From assembly GCA_902462155.1 (NCBI GenBank), contig CABQAQ010000013.1:1-30709 (forward strand): 30,709 nt of DNA, in the 5' to 3' direction. Both the position numbers and the translations under genes were made by a program. Below are positions 1 through 7,665 of the stretch, one piece after another. Under the pieces are notes generated by a model. It had not been told where the DNA came from. It worked only from the letters and a program-made list of their open reading frames with translations, and searched no databases. Numbering within the stretch: the stretch's first letter is position 1; every line of letters begins with the position of its first letter. This stretch comes from an uncultured bacterium (lineage in GTDB: Bacteria; Cyanobacteriota; Vampirovibrionia; Gastranaerophilales; Gastranaerophilaceae).

Positions 1-46
1 ACACTTTCCCGATTGCTTAAGATTACAAATTTATAAAACTATACTT
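1..46. other. Left edge, downstream of the recombinase gene
   Basis: These bases lie just past the recombinase stop codon. They hold no coding potential I can see. Large serine recombinase genes often sit at one end of their element, so an attachment site could lie here or beyond the window. A short block, CGATTGCTT at 10-18, recurs at 4168-4176, but the match is too short to prove an att pair. Confidence 0.3.
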
Positions 47-1456
47 CTAATTATAGTATACGTTTTCGCCATCAATGGTTAAGTTCTGAAGTACATAGTT
101 CAGTAATTGTTTCTTTTCTGTATTGTTACCATATTTGTATAAATCCTTAGCATTATTACAGATTTTTATAAAATTTTCACCTTGTTCTATAAAATTAATA
201 TTTGCTTGCTCATATTTAGTTATATTGCTTTGTATAACTAAAAGGTCTTGAGTCCATTTGTTGTGTTTTTCTTGCCAAAATTCATCTGAAATTTTTTTAT
301 CCAATTTATCAAGATATATATTATCAATTCTATCTTTTAAAATTTGTTTTTGTGTTTGTAAATTTTTTAGTCGTTCTTCGCTATATGCTTTTTCGTCTTT
401 AAAGCTATCTTTTAATGCTTGTAATATCCAATTACTATGTTCATTAGTGATATTTATATTTGAAATAGCCTGTAATAATTGTTCTTCTATTTTTTTCTCG
501 GATATATATTTGTGTTGTTGTTCACATTCACCTCTACCACCAGTGCAAGAATAATAAATATACTTGCTCTTTTTTATTTCTCCAGAAATATTACAACCAC
601 ATTTAGAACATTTAATCATGCCTGCAAATAGAAAATTTTTAGCAACCATATGTTTAGGCTTGTTATCTTTTCTAAATGCTTTTTGTGCATTATCAAACAT
701 TTCTTTTGATATTAGAGGTTCATGTTTTCCTTTATATATCTCACCCATATATTCAATTACCCCATAGTAAAATTTGTTTTTTAATATATGTTCAAGTTGT
801 GTTTTAAACGCTTTAGGTTTATTAGGTGTATATATAAAACCTTCTTCAAAGAGTTTATTTGCTAATGTTCTTAGTGAAATATTACCTTCTGAATATAATT
901 CAAAAGCTCGTTTTACGTAAGGTGCAGTTTGTTCATCTATAATGCATTGTCTTTTGTCAATTTTTTTATATCCATAAGGTTGTTTGCCTGTAACATAGCC
1001 TTCTTTTGCTTTTTGTGTTAAACCTTTTTTAACTTCTTCGCTTAAATTCTGAACATATTGACGAGCCATTAAAACCTTTATGCCATGCATAAATTTTTCG
1101 CTTGAGTGTGATGTCGGAGAAATTATACATCCCTCTTTTACAAAGTGTAATTCAAGCGGTAAAGCATCAACTGTTACATAATCGGGTAAATTCCTATATA
1201 AACGGTCAGTTTTTTCAACTAAAATTGTATTACATTCTTTTGAGTTTTTAAGGAATTTCAACATTTCGTTAAAATTAGTTCTGCCTTGACATTTAGCCGT
1301 TTCAACATCTTCAAATTCTTTTAATATAATCATGTTATGGGTATTAGCATAATTTCGTAACAATTCAAATTGAGCAGGAATAGAAAAACCCTCTTTCTCT
1401 TGTTCTTTACTTGAAACTCTTGCATATAAAACAACTTTTTTAATTTCTTTAGCCAT
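47..1456 (-). CDS. Large serine recombinase (site-specific integrase/resolvase family)
   Basis: A 469-aa DNA recombinase of the large serine type, expected to integrate or excise a mobile element through a 5'-phosphoserine intermediate. The N-terminal resolvase domain (about 7-150) has the nucleophile motif R13-V14-S15 and the active-site arginines of the DRLYR block (R85, R88). The Recombinase domain follows at about 155-260. A zinc ribbon comes next (C283, C286, C304, C311), then a long charged coiled-coil-like region (about 350-430), the usual order for this family. All domains appear intact, so the enzyme is probably active. The ATG at 1456 lies inside the end of the upstream HTH gene (8-nt overlap), which suggests translational coupling. 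Whether it serves a phage, an integrative element or a smaller cassette cannot be told, since the left boundary is outside the window. Confidence 0.93.
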   Translation of the reverse strand: MAKEIKKVVLYARVSSKEQEKEGFSIPAQFELLRNYANTHNMIILKEFEDVETAKCQGRTNFNEMLKFLKNSKECNTILVEKTDRLYRNLPDYVTVDALPLELHFVKEGCIISPTSHSSEKFMHGIKVLMARQYVQNLSEEVKKGLTQKAKEGYVTGKQPYGYKKIDKRQCIIDEQTAPYVKRAFELYSEGNISLRTLANKLFEEGFIYTPNKPKAFKTQLEHILKNKFYYGVIEYMGEIYKGKHEPLISKEMFDNAQKAFRKDNKPKHMVAKNFLFAGMIKCSKCGCNISGEIKKSKYIYYSCTGGRGECEQQHKYISEKKIEEQLLQAISNINITNEHSNWILQALKDSFKDEKAYSEERLKNLQTQKQILKDRIDNIYLDKLDKKISDEFWQEKHNKWTQDLLVIQSNITKYEQANINFIEQGENFIKICNNAKDLYKYGNNTEKKQLLNYVLQNLTIDGENVYYN

Positions 1457-1631
1457 TACTAATCCCCCATAATATTTGTTCTAATTCGTCTTTCTTATAA
1501 AGTCGATATTTATTTAGAGGATGCCTATATGGTTTTAATTTGCCAGCTTTATCCCAACGTCTTAATGTCGTTTTGTCAACACCTAATAATTCGGCTGCTT
1601 CTTTAATAGTGATGTAATCTTTTATATTCAT
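1449..1631 (-). CDS. MerR-type helix-turn-helix protein, excisionase-like
   Basis: A 60-aa protein made almost wholly of one MerR/excisionase-type winged HTH. It reads TIKEAAELLGVDKTTLRRWDKAG in two parts (TIKEAAELLGVDK, then TTLRRWDKAGK) and then a wing containing the HPLNKYRLYKKDEL core. Such domains bind att sites as recombination directionality factors, or sit fused at the N-terminus of IS607-type serine transposases. Here the domain is a separate gene that overlaps the recombinase start by 8 nt, so it most likely controls the direction or expression of recombination. A canonical promoter sits so close upstream that the message should begin at or next to the ATG (see 1639-1667). The role as directionality factor is an inference; it could be a simple repressor. 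Confidence 0.85.
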   Translation of the reverse strand: MNIKDYITIKEAAELLGVDKTTLRRWDKAGKLKPYRHPLNKYRLYKKDELEQILWGISNG

Positions 1632-1638
1632 ACATATT

Positions 1639-1667
1639 ATTATACATTATAACTAAACATTATGCAA
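1639..1667 (-). promoter_or_regulatory. Promoter of the HTH-recombinase unit (leaderless)
   Basis: Reading the minus strand, TTGCAT (1662-1667) is followed by a 17-bp spacer and TATAAT (1639-1644). Only 7 nt separate the -10 box from the ATG at 1629-1631. Transcription should therefore start at or one base from the ATG, leaving no room for a Shine-Dalgarno sequence. None is visible. Confidence 0.7.
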
Positions 1668-1684
1668 CCTTATGCAAAAATATT

Positions 1685-1966
1685 TTACTTTTTAAATAAA
1701 TAATCTTGTATTTCTTGTGAATCATCAGGATTGATTTCAAATTGAATTTTATCTTTAACTTCTATTGATTTACGTTTTGGATAAATATACCCCATTAAAT
1801 CAATGTTTATTTTAACCTTTATGTCAGTAGGAGTATCATCATCTTGTGCAATATTTAACAAGGCTTCAAGAGGATTATAATCTCCCATGCGTTCAATTAA
1901 ATCCATTGTTTTTTTGTTAGGTGTTCCTTTTTTACGACCACCAGTTTTTTGTCCGTATTTATCCAT
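1685..1966 (-). CDS. Phage-type small basic protein, terminase-small-subunit-like
   Basis: A 93-aa protein opening with a basic KTGGRKKGTPNKKT segment, a glycine/proline/asparagine pattern common in small phage and plasmid DNA-binding proteins, including terminase small-subunit-like families. A helical block (YNPLEALLNIAQDDDTP) follows, then YIYPKRKSIEV, also seen in those families. It ends acidic. It lies 54 bp upstream of the HTH gene on the same strand, inside the mobile module. No large terminase, portal or capsid gene is in view, so a packaging role cannot be claimed. It may be a remnant or a DNA-binding accessory protein. There is no clear ribosome binding site before the ATG. Confidence 0.6.
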   Translation of the reverse strand: MDKYGQKTGGRKKGTPNKKTMDLIERMGDYNPLEALLNIAQDDDTPTDIKVKINIDLMGYIYPKRKSIEVKDKIQFEINPDDSQEIQDYLFKK

Positions 1967-2035
1967 ATTTTCATTGTAACATTTGTTGAATTTGTCTATT
2001 TTTATCTACTTTAGACTTAATAATACCTTCCAAAA

Positions 2036-3022
2036 TTACTGTTCCTCATATATTTCTATATCTGTCAATGTTGCACCATTATAATAACAAGTGCCTTTAT
2101 GCTTTAATTCAAGATTGAAAGCATTTTTTGCTTTAAAAGGTATTGTTACAACCGTATTTAAAGGTGCTTTTGCTACATTACTTGATATAATGCTTGATTT
2201 GAATGTTGAAGGGAAATTTAATCTTGCCTTAATTTCAGCTTCACACATCATCAAATATTGACCGTTATCTATTGAGTCAGCCTGTTCTTTTACACTTTTG
2301 GGGATTACATTTGCATTTATTTCTTTTTCGTTTACATAGAATCTTTGTATATCTCTTATGTGATCTATATCTCCGCAGTCGGCAAAAAATGTTATTGAAT
2401 TTCTTGTACTTTTATCATCTGCAACATCAACCGCCATAACTCTTGTACAATTAGGATTTTGTGCAACCAATTCTGCTGCTTTCGGTGCAAGTTTGTTTAT
2501 TCGGTTGATAGTTGCAACACCGTATCTTTTTATTGTTTCATCATATCCTTGACCGAATTTTGTAGGTATAGGATATATTGCAGTATCAGAAATTTTTGCT
2601 TTTATTGCGTTTCTTCGGCTTTCCTCTTCCTGTTGTTTGCGTTTAATTTCTTCTCTTTTTTGTTGTTCTTTTACAATTATTTCAAGGTTTTCAATCTTTA
2701 TTTTTATATCTTCGTTAGAAGAATTGATTGATAATGCTTTTTTATATTGCAATAATGCCATTTGATATGATTTTTGCTTTAAATTATAATCAGCCGTTTC
2801 TAAATAATATTCATATTGTGCCGTTTTTAATTTTTCAGAACTATCTTTATAATTAAGATTTTCAAATTTATCTATTACGCAAGACCATTGTTTATTTTTA
2901 AAACACTCTAATCCTTGCTCATAAGTATTATTACGATTAATTGTAATTAAAATTACTGAAAATATAATAATTAAAAAGATAATACCTAATGCAATACTAA
3001 CATTTAACATTTTTTTATTCAT
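2036..3022 (-). CDS. Membrane-anchored TPR/coiled-coil protein of unknown function
   Basis: A 328-aa protein I cannot name. Residues 7-28 form one membrane anchor or uncleaved signal. Helical repeats of TPR character follow (about 33-105, for example YNLKQKSYQMALLQYKKAL), then a highly charged coiled coil (about 108-140). The C-terminal half (150-328) is globular, with four cysteines spread as NPNC, ADCG, MMCEAE and KGTCYY, suited to two disulfides outside the cytoplasm. The stretch CEAEIKARLNFPSTFKS resembles the C-x-K-x-L-x-x-PST motif seen in small exported proteins of mobile elements. It has a good ribosome binding site (AAGGA) and follows the 141-aa gene by 11 bp, so the two are co-transcribed. 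Cargo of the recombinase module is likely but not proven. Confidence 0.7.
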   Translation of the reverse strand: MNKKMLNVSIALGIIFLIIIFSVILITINRNNTYEQGLECFKNKQWSCVIDKFENLNYKDSSEKLKTAQYEYYLETADYNLKQKSYQMALLQYKKALSINSSNEDIKIKIENLEIIVKEQQKREEIKRKQQEEESRRNAIKAKISDTAIYPIPTKFGQGYDETIKRYGVATINRINKLAPKAAELVAQNPNCTRVMAVDVADDKSTRNSITFFADCGDIDHIRDIQRFYVNEKEINANVIPKSVKEQADSIDNGQYLMMCEAEIKARLNFPSTFKSSIISSNVAKAPLNTVVTIPFKAKNAFNLELKHKGTCYYNGATLTDIEIYEEQ

Positions 3023-3033
3023 ATATCAAATCC

Positions 3034-3459
3034 TTATATTTTAAAATTTTTACTCTTCCTATATAATGTCTGACCAGTTCTATAGCCTTTAAATAAGGTG
3101 TTTACATTCCCAATTTTCCAATACATCAAGAACATATTTTCTGTTGCAACTTTGGTGTCATAGTCTAAATTATTCCAAGCATATTCGTCAACTTGTATTT
3201 CGAGTAATTTGTAGCCATCTTGAACACCTCTGTTTATAACTTTTACAAAAATACCTGCTTTTTGAAACTCTCTAATATAACCTTCTATTTTTTTGATTTC
3301 ATTTTTGTTGTTTTCTATTGTTTCCTGCGTCTGTGCAGCTTTTTGATCTGAATTAGTATCTTCATTTAACATTGGTGGAATTAATACAAGCGCTAAGAAA
3401 AATATTAAACCAAAACAACCCGCTGATATCCAAATACCGTCATCTTCTTTTTTTTTCAT
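3034..3459 (-). CDS. Small membrane-anchored protein of unknown function
   Basis: A 141-aa protein with one N-terminal transmembrane segment (about 10-29), a Gln/Asn/Lys-rich helical linker (36-60), and a C-terminal domain with the pattern AWNNLDYDTKVATENMFLMY then TGQTLYR. That tail resembles small exported proteins that carry a W-x-x-L...K...Y...G core, though I cannot assign a named family. The start is supported by AGAGG just upstream of the ATG. It is the first gene of a leftward pair with the 328-aa protein, which has the same topology, so the two may form an envelope complex. Function unknown. Confidence 0.65.
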   Translation of the reverse strand: MKKKEDDGIWISAGCFGLIFFLALVLIPPMLNEDTNSDQKAAQTQETIENNKNEIKKIEGYIREFQKAGIFVKVINRGVQDGYKLLEIQVDEYAWNNLDYDTKVATENMFLMYWKIGNVNTLFKGYRTGQTLYRKSKNFKI

Positions 3460-3607
3460 TTTTTACCTCTTGTAATTCTACTTATTTTATTAAAATTTAT
3501 TAATAGTTCCATTGGTAATAAATTTTTTCACAACTTATAAAAACAATAAAAAGTGATATTAAAATTTTTTTCATATTAAAAACTTATTCCTATTTATATA
3601 GCCTTTC

Positions 3608-4150
3608 TTACTTTATTACCTTGCCCAAATTATATGCTTGTTCCAATAAATCTTTATGAGAAGAAGCTTCATTTGGACTTTCTAAACCAACTCCATCAAC
3701 ATAGCCAGATAATTTAACATTGTTAAAACAAGAAATCCAGCCGTTTAAACCATTTATAACAGTTTGAATAACTCCTTTTGAATTGTCAGCAGATGTTGTT
3801 ATTAAATATATTTCTCTAAATTTATAATCTGATGAAAATAAACTGTTTGCTCTATCGATCATAGTTTTCATTTGTCCGGACATTTCATAATAATAAACAG
3901 GAGTTGCCCAAACGATTACATCGGAATTTTTCATTTTTTCTGTTATTTCATTAGCATCATCATTAATTACACATTTGCCAAGTTTTTGACAAGCTAAACA
4001 ACCTTTACAGAATTTTATATCTTTATCTTTCAATGTAATAAACTCAACTTCGTGTCCTATTTCTTTTGCGCCACGTTCTGTTTCAAGTGCTAAAATTTCA
4101 GAATTTGCATTATCTCTTAAACTTGTTGATATAATTAAAACTTTTTTCAT
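3608..4150 (-). CDS. Iron-sulfur flavoprotein / flavodoxin-family NAD(P)H:FMN oxidoreductase
   Basis: A 180-aa flavodoxin-fold protein. The N-terminal MKKVLIISTSLRDNANSE segment is the FMN phosphate-binding loop, and WATPVYYYEMSGQMKTMIDR (residues about 85-105) is the second FMN-contact region of the NADPH-dependent FMN reductase/WrbA-like group. Between them lies a compact cysteine set, C48-x2-C51-x2-C54-x5-C60. This matches the 4Fe-4S motif of archaeal and clostridial iron-sulfur flavoproteins (Isf), so an Fe-S cluster beside FMN is likely. It should move electrons in the cytoplasm, perhaps for oxygen or peroxide detoxification in an anaerobe. The ribosome binding site AAAGGA is well placed. 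It lies beside the efflux-gene scar at 4322-4460. Confidence 0.85.
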   Translation of the reverse strand: MKKVLIISTSLRDNANSEILALETERGAKEIGHEVEFITLKDKDIKFCKGCLACQKLGKCVINDDANEITEKMKNSDVIVWATPVYYYEMSGQMKTMIDRANSLFSSDYKFREIYLITTSADNSKGVIQTVINGLNGWISCFNNVKLSGYVDGVGLESPNEASSHKDLLEQAYNLGKVIK

Positions 4151-4321
4151 AATTGAAATCCTTTATTCGATTGCTTTAGAATATTTTATCAATTAATTTT
4201 ACATTAACTTCGTCAAGATTTTCAATAACCCGTTTGATTTTTATCATACCTTATTAAAATAAAGTCATTTTTATTAAGAATATAAAGAAAACTGTGTAGT
4301 TTTAATTACAGAGTTAATTTT

Positions 4322-4450
4322 CTATTTATCTACTTTTAATAAAATAACAAGAGGAATCATCAAAAATGTTAATAAAGCACAAAGAGCAAATAGATCAGAT
4401 AAAGTACATAATTTAGCCTGAACAAGTAACTGTTTATAAAGAACAACTTG
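4322..4450 (-). pseudogene. 3' remnant of an EmrB/DHA2-type multidrug MFS permease
   Basis: Reading the minus strand from 4450 gives 42 codons before a TAG. The peptide has the core LYKQLLVQAKLC, then LSDLFALCALLTFLMIPLV and a short ILLKVDK tail. This is the usual end of DHA2 drug:H+ antiporters: a QQ/QA-type loop, the last transmembrane helix, and a short basic tail. No start codon is available, an in-frame stop (TAA) lies at 4457-4459, and the DNA beyond it belongs to a TolC-like gene on the other strand. The permease has therefore lost all but its last helix. Confidence 0.75.
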
Positions 4451-5284
4451 ATTAATTTACAGGAAAGTGTTATCAATTCTTACAAAATTCGTTATGAATC
4501 AGGTACTGCAACACTATCAGACATTGAAAAAGCTCGTAAAAGTGTTACGTTTCAAAAAGAAGAATTGCAAAAACTCTTAGAAAAACAAGATCTTATAAAA
4601 AATCAAATTTCTGTTTTGTTATCAGACAGAGCTTTTGATGAAGTAAAAAGAACAGACTTTGATAATTTGAATATTAATTTTACAGCACCTAAAAGTATTA
4701 AGTTTGAAGTCTTGGAAAATCGACCTGATAGAGTTAAATCAGAATTGGATTTAGAAAAAATGGGTATTGATATAAAAGTTGCACGCAGAGATTTGCTTCC
4801 AAAGTTTGTTATCACCGGAAATTTAGGTTTCAATATGTATAATATTTCAAGTCCACACAAATTCCTTGCAGATATAGGGGTTGTTCCGGTTTGGGATGTA
4901 TTTACAGGTGGAAGAAAACTCCAAATGTTAAAACTGAAAAAAGATGCTTATGACATAGCAATTCAGCACTATGAAAAAACAATCTTAACATCGATTCAAG
5001 AGTCAAACGATGCTCTTTATTCCTTGAAAACTACAGGCAATATTAAATCAATAATAAATGATAGATTAAAAACGGACCAAAGAGAACTTTTATATACAAA
5101 AATAAGAGAAGAAGCAGGTACAGCCGATAAGTTAGACTTGTTACTTCAGGAAGAAAAACTATTGGCATCTAAAATACAAACAGTAAATGCAAAAATAAAT
5201 GAAATAATTTCTATAATAAACCTATATCAGGCATTAGGTGGGGTGGATTTTATTGAAATAACTTCTGAAAATAATAATTTATAA
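4448..5284 (+). pseudogene. 5'-truncated TolC/NodT-type outer-membrane efflux protein
   Basis: The frame encodes about 278 residues that match the second half of an outer-membrane efflux factor (normally about 450-490 aa). It begins inside the first helical repeat (SYKIRYESGTATLSDIEKARKS). It then has the signature ENRPDRVKSELDLEKMGIDI and LLPKFVITGNLG, followed by the second repeat ending in NLYQALGGV. The signal peptide, first strand pair and most of the first repeat are missing. The only possible start is a TTG at 4448 with no ribosome binding site, and a stop lies in frame at 4427. A non-functional fragment is the best reading. The junction with the permease remnant is at about 4440-4460. 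CGT/CGC arginine codons are commoner here than in the genes to the right, which fits acquired DNA. Confidence 0.8.
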
Positions 5285-5399
5285 AATATTTTTAAGTGTG
5301 TTTCCTTTTAAAATAGTTTTTAATGCGATTGTATTTTTTGTGCCTAAATTTATTTAAATAATTTCTTTTATTGAGAATAACAACACCATAAAAAATATT

Positions 5400-6080
5400 T
5401 TAGTTGCGAATAATATCAAAACAACATTGAGCATAAATAATATTCTTCTTGTTTGTTGGTAAATTAATTAATTGTTTTCGATAAATTTTATCTATATATT
5501 TGCAATTAATTTTATGAACTTTATTATTATCTAAATTAAGATAAGCTAAGTTCAGGTATTTAGTTTTTACAGTATTTTTTTTAAATTCAGAATTATTTTC
5601 ATACTTTTTTAATTTAGAGGATAATTTAGACTTAGTATAAATTTTAGCTAATCCGGCTTTTAAAATTTCTTGGGAATAATCTTTATTCTTATCATAATGA
5701 ATTATCATAAGATAACGATTATAAATATCTTTTTTTTCAGAATCTAAATAAGCAACTTTTACATATTTATATAGCAATTCTTTTTGAGCAAACTTGTACC
5801 CGAAATATCCTAACCCTAAAACCTCTTCTAAAGAAAGATTATATTTCCACATTTGATAATATGCTCCTTTTGAGGCGGTTATTTCAAAGGCATCTATACC
5901 ATTAATTCTTACTCTTTCGTTAGAATCAGCTATATTATTTTTATTAAAGTCTAAATAAATTGTATCTCCATCAATAACTTTAAGTACTTTATATGGCTCA
6001 TTAAGCTCTTGAAGTTCATTAGCTAAAATAGATATTGGGGAAAAAATAGTAATTATAAATATTAAAATAAATTTCTTCAT
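5400..6080 (-). CDS. Secreted staphylococcal-nuclease-like (thermonuclease) protein
   Basis: A 226-aa exported nuclease. Residues 1-20 form a signal peptide (MKKFILIFII..., cleavage near LANE). The SNase domain (about 29-150) keeps the key residues: D37-G-D39-T40 (Ca2+ site), R58 and E66 in RVRINGIDAFE, and R122 in DIYNRYL, corresponding to Arg35, Glu43 and Arg87 of the Staphylococcus enzyme. It should cut DNA and RNA outside the cytoplasmic membrane. The C-terminal tail (about 185-226) reads KVHKINCKY...AQCCF with H189, C193, C219 and C220. This resembles the small metal-binding cysteine tail (KVHxxxCxY...C) attached to many bacterial SNases. It looks degenerate, since the usual final C-x-x-C is CC. 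It stands alone between the efflux scar and the ferritin-like gene. Confidence 0.88.
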   Translation of the reverse strand: MKKFILIFIITIFSPISILANELQELNEPYKVLKVIDGDTIYLDFNKNNIADSNERVRINGIDAFEITASKGAYYQMWKYNLSLEEVLGLGYFGYKFAQKELLYKYVKVAYLDSEKKDIYNRYLMIIHYDKNKDYSQEILKAGLAKIYTKSKLSSKLKKYENNSEFKKNTVKTKYLNLAYLNLDNNKVHKINCKYIDKIYRKQLINLPTNKKNIIYAQCCFDIIRN

Positions 6081-6259
6081 TTTAAGTTCCCTTTACTTGA
6101 ATTATAACATAAGATTTTTTTATAACTAAAGTCAGAAAAAGAATCTAAATAAAAAATAGAATTACCTGTTTAAATTGTCGAGATTACTGATATAAAAAAA
6201 ATATAACCGTAAGATAATAAATATTGTAAATTGTAGTAATTGAGAAAGAGGTAAATAGA

Positions 6260-6571
6260 ATGGTAGATTTTGCAAATCCTTATGTAGTATGTAATAAAGA
6301 GAATAAAAAAGTAAGCAGTGAAGAATTAGCAAGACTTCTAAGAGTAGCATTATCAAGTGAATTTGAAGCTATACAGATATATCAACAAGTAGCAAGTGCA
6401 ACTGATAATAAATTAACAAGGGAGGTACTTTTAGATATAGCAAACGAGGAAACTGTTCATGTAGGTGAATTACTAAAGCTAATGAAGGTATTATTTGAAG
6501 ATGAGTATAATTTATATAAACAAGGATTTAAAGAAGTAGAAGATATGATTGAAAAGTTAAAAGAATCATAG
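6260..6571 (+). CDS. Encapsulated-ferritin-like / rubrerythrin-type small diiron protein
   Basis: A 103-aa two-helix half-ferritin. The iron ligands are visible: E36 in the first helix (EFEAIQIYQQ) and E64-x-x-H67 in the second (ANEETVHVGELL). This spacing, with EAxxxY after the first Glu, matches encapsulated ferritins (EncFtn), which dimerise to build a ferroxidase site and form a decamer ring. The expected role is Fe(II) oxidation and iron or oxidative-stress handling. The family usually carries a C-terminal encapsulin-targeting peptide or sits beside an encapsulin gene. Here the C-terminus (EDMIEKLKES) shows no obvious targeting tag, and no shell gene is in the window. The start is supported by GAAAGAGG upstream. 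A free-standing rubrerythrin-like ferroxidase is the alternative. Confidence 0.75.
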   Translation: MVDFANPYVVCNKENKKVSSEELARLLRVALSSEFEAIQIYQQVASATDNKLTREVLLDIANEETVHVGELLKLMKVLFEDEYNLYKQGFKEVEDMIEKLKES

Positions 6572-6892
6572 GTTTATAAAAAAACTAAAAAAATAGAATT
6601 GATAATATAAAGTAAGCAAAAATAAATTCAAAGTGAATATAATTTTCAGACAATCAGAATGGATATAACATAGAAGCAGAAAAAACAAAAGAAATTTAGA
6701 AGTATCCATTTTATCATAATAGGGTGAGTATTAGCTAAAACAAAGTTAATAACTTTATCATTTTCCTTTGAAATAATCATAAATTAAAACAAATTCTCCA
6801 TAAAAAGTTAATACAAGAAATAGAAGAGTTTTATTTAATATAGACTCTTTTATTTATGTAAAGTATTGTAAATAAAAAAAGTGGATAAAAAA
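6572..6892. other. Intergenic stretch (321 bp), no gene seen
   Basis: Very AT-rich spacer between the ferritin-like gene (plus) and the exported SH3-like gene (minus), which converge on it. I see no ORF with coding character. A weak hairpin, AAGAGT (6824-6829) with ACTCTT (6844-6849) and a 14-nt loop followed by TTTATTTAT, may act as a poor terminator for either gene. Confidence 0.4.
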
Positions 6893-7540
6893 TCATTTAA
6901 GAAAAGGAAAAAGAAATAAAGATCCATTATCTGACCGAAAGCGTAAATATCCGATTTTAGAATCTCCATTAAGATCAGTAATATTAACAAGCATAAAGTT
7001 CCCTTTAATCATAAGAAGCTTAATATGTTTAGCTAAAGTAAATCCCTCAAGTACAGAAGAAGAATCATCAGCTGAAGAATATAATTGTTTTTGAGAAGAA
7101 TTAAGATCACGGAAAAGATAAAGGCCATATTTTCTACCAAAAGAATCAAAGAATTGTTTCCAAGTAAAGAAGTTTTTTTGATCAATAAAAACCCAACCTG
7201 TTTTGGCTAATTTTTGGTCATAAAAAATTTCAAACCAAGAAGATCCGTCCTCATAATTTACAGTTACAAAGTTAAGATTTTTATTTGGAATGGAGGCAAT
7301 AAAAGTATCACGTAAACTATATCTGAAATCATTTTGTTGTTGTAAAAGATTAATATCAAAAGATTTAATAACCTTAGATTTAAAATCAGGATGTTGATAA
7401 ATAACAAAATTATTTGGCAAATTAAGAATCCCGATTCCAGGTTTATGAATAGAATATGAAAAATCAGGAACAATATCAGCAAGAGTTATGTTAAGAGATG
7501 AGATAAAGAAAAGAATAATAAATATAAAAAACTTTTTCAT
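6893..7540 (-). CDS. Exported protein with two SH3b-like repeats
   Basis: I take the ATG at 7540 (215 aa). A TTG five codons upstream would add MYNFI but overlaps a TATAAT box. Residues 1-22 form a signal peptide ending near LADIV. The mature protein holds two similar modules, one around VIYQHPDFKSKVIKSF and one around LYSSADDSSSVLEGF. Each has the 'Y/L-x-x-P/A-D...SxV' opening of bacterial SH3 domains that follow periplasmic targeting. Between them is a WFEIFYDQKLAKTGWVFID strand block, also SH3b-like (GWV). It may bind peptidoglycan or a protein partner. There is no catalytic domain. TATAAT at 7547-7552 lies only 6 nt from the ATG and no Shine-Dalgarno is present, so a leaderless mRNA is likely. 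Confidence 0.65.
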   Translation of the reverse strand: MKKFFIFIILFFISSLNITLADIVPDFSYSIHKPGIGILNLPNNFVIYQHPDFKSKVIKSFDINLLQQQNDFRYSLRDTFIASIPNKNLNFVTVNYEDGSSWFEIFYDQKLAKTGWVFIDQKNFFTWKQFFDSFGRKYGLYLFRDLNSSQKQLYSSADDSSSVLEGFTLAKHIKLLMIKGNFMLVNITDLNGDSKIGYLRFRSDNGSLFLFPFLK

Positions 7541-7665
7541 AATAAAATTATACAATAAAATGGAGTTAAAATAGAATAGGAGAATATTAAAAATTAGATA
7601 AAAATAAGATTTTATGATTAAATTTAGAATAGAAATAGAAGAGGAATAAAGAAAAGGAGCTTTTG

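Noticed and set aside
5283..5402. Inverted repeat of AAAATATTTTT type around 5283-5293 and 5391-5402
   Set aside because: It is almost pure A/T and expected by chance in DNA of this composition.
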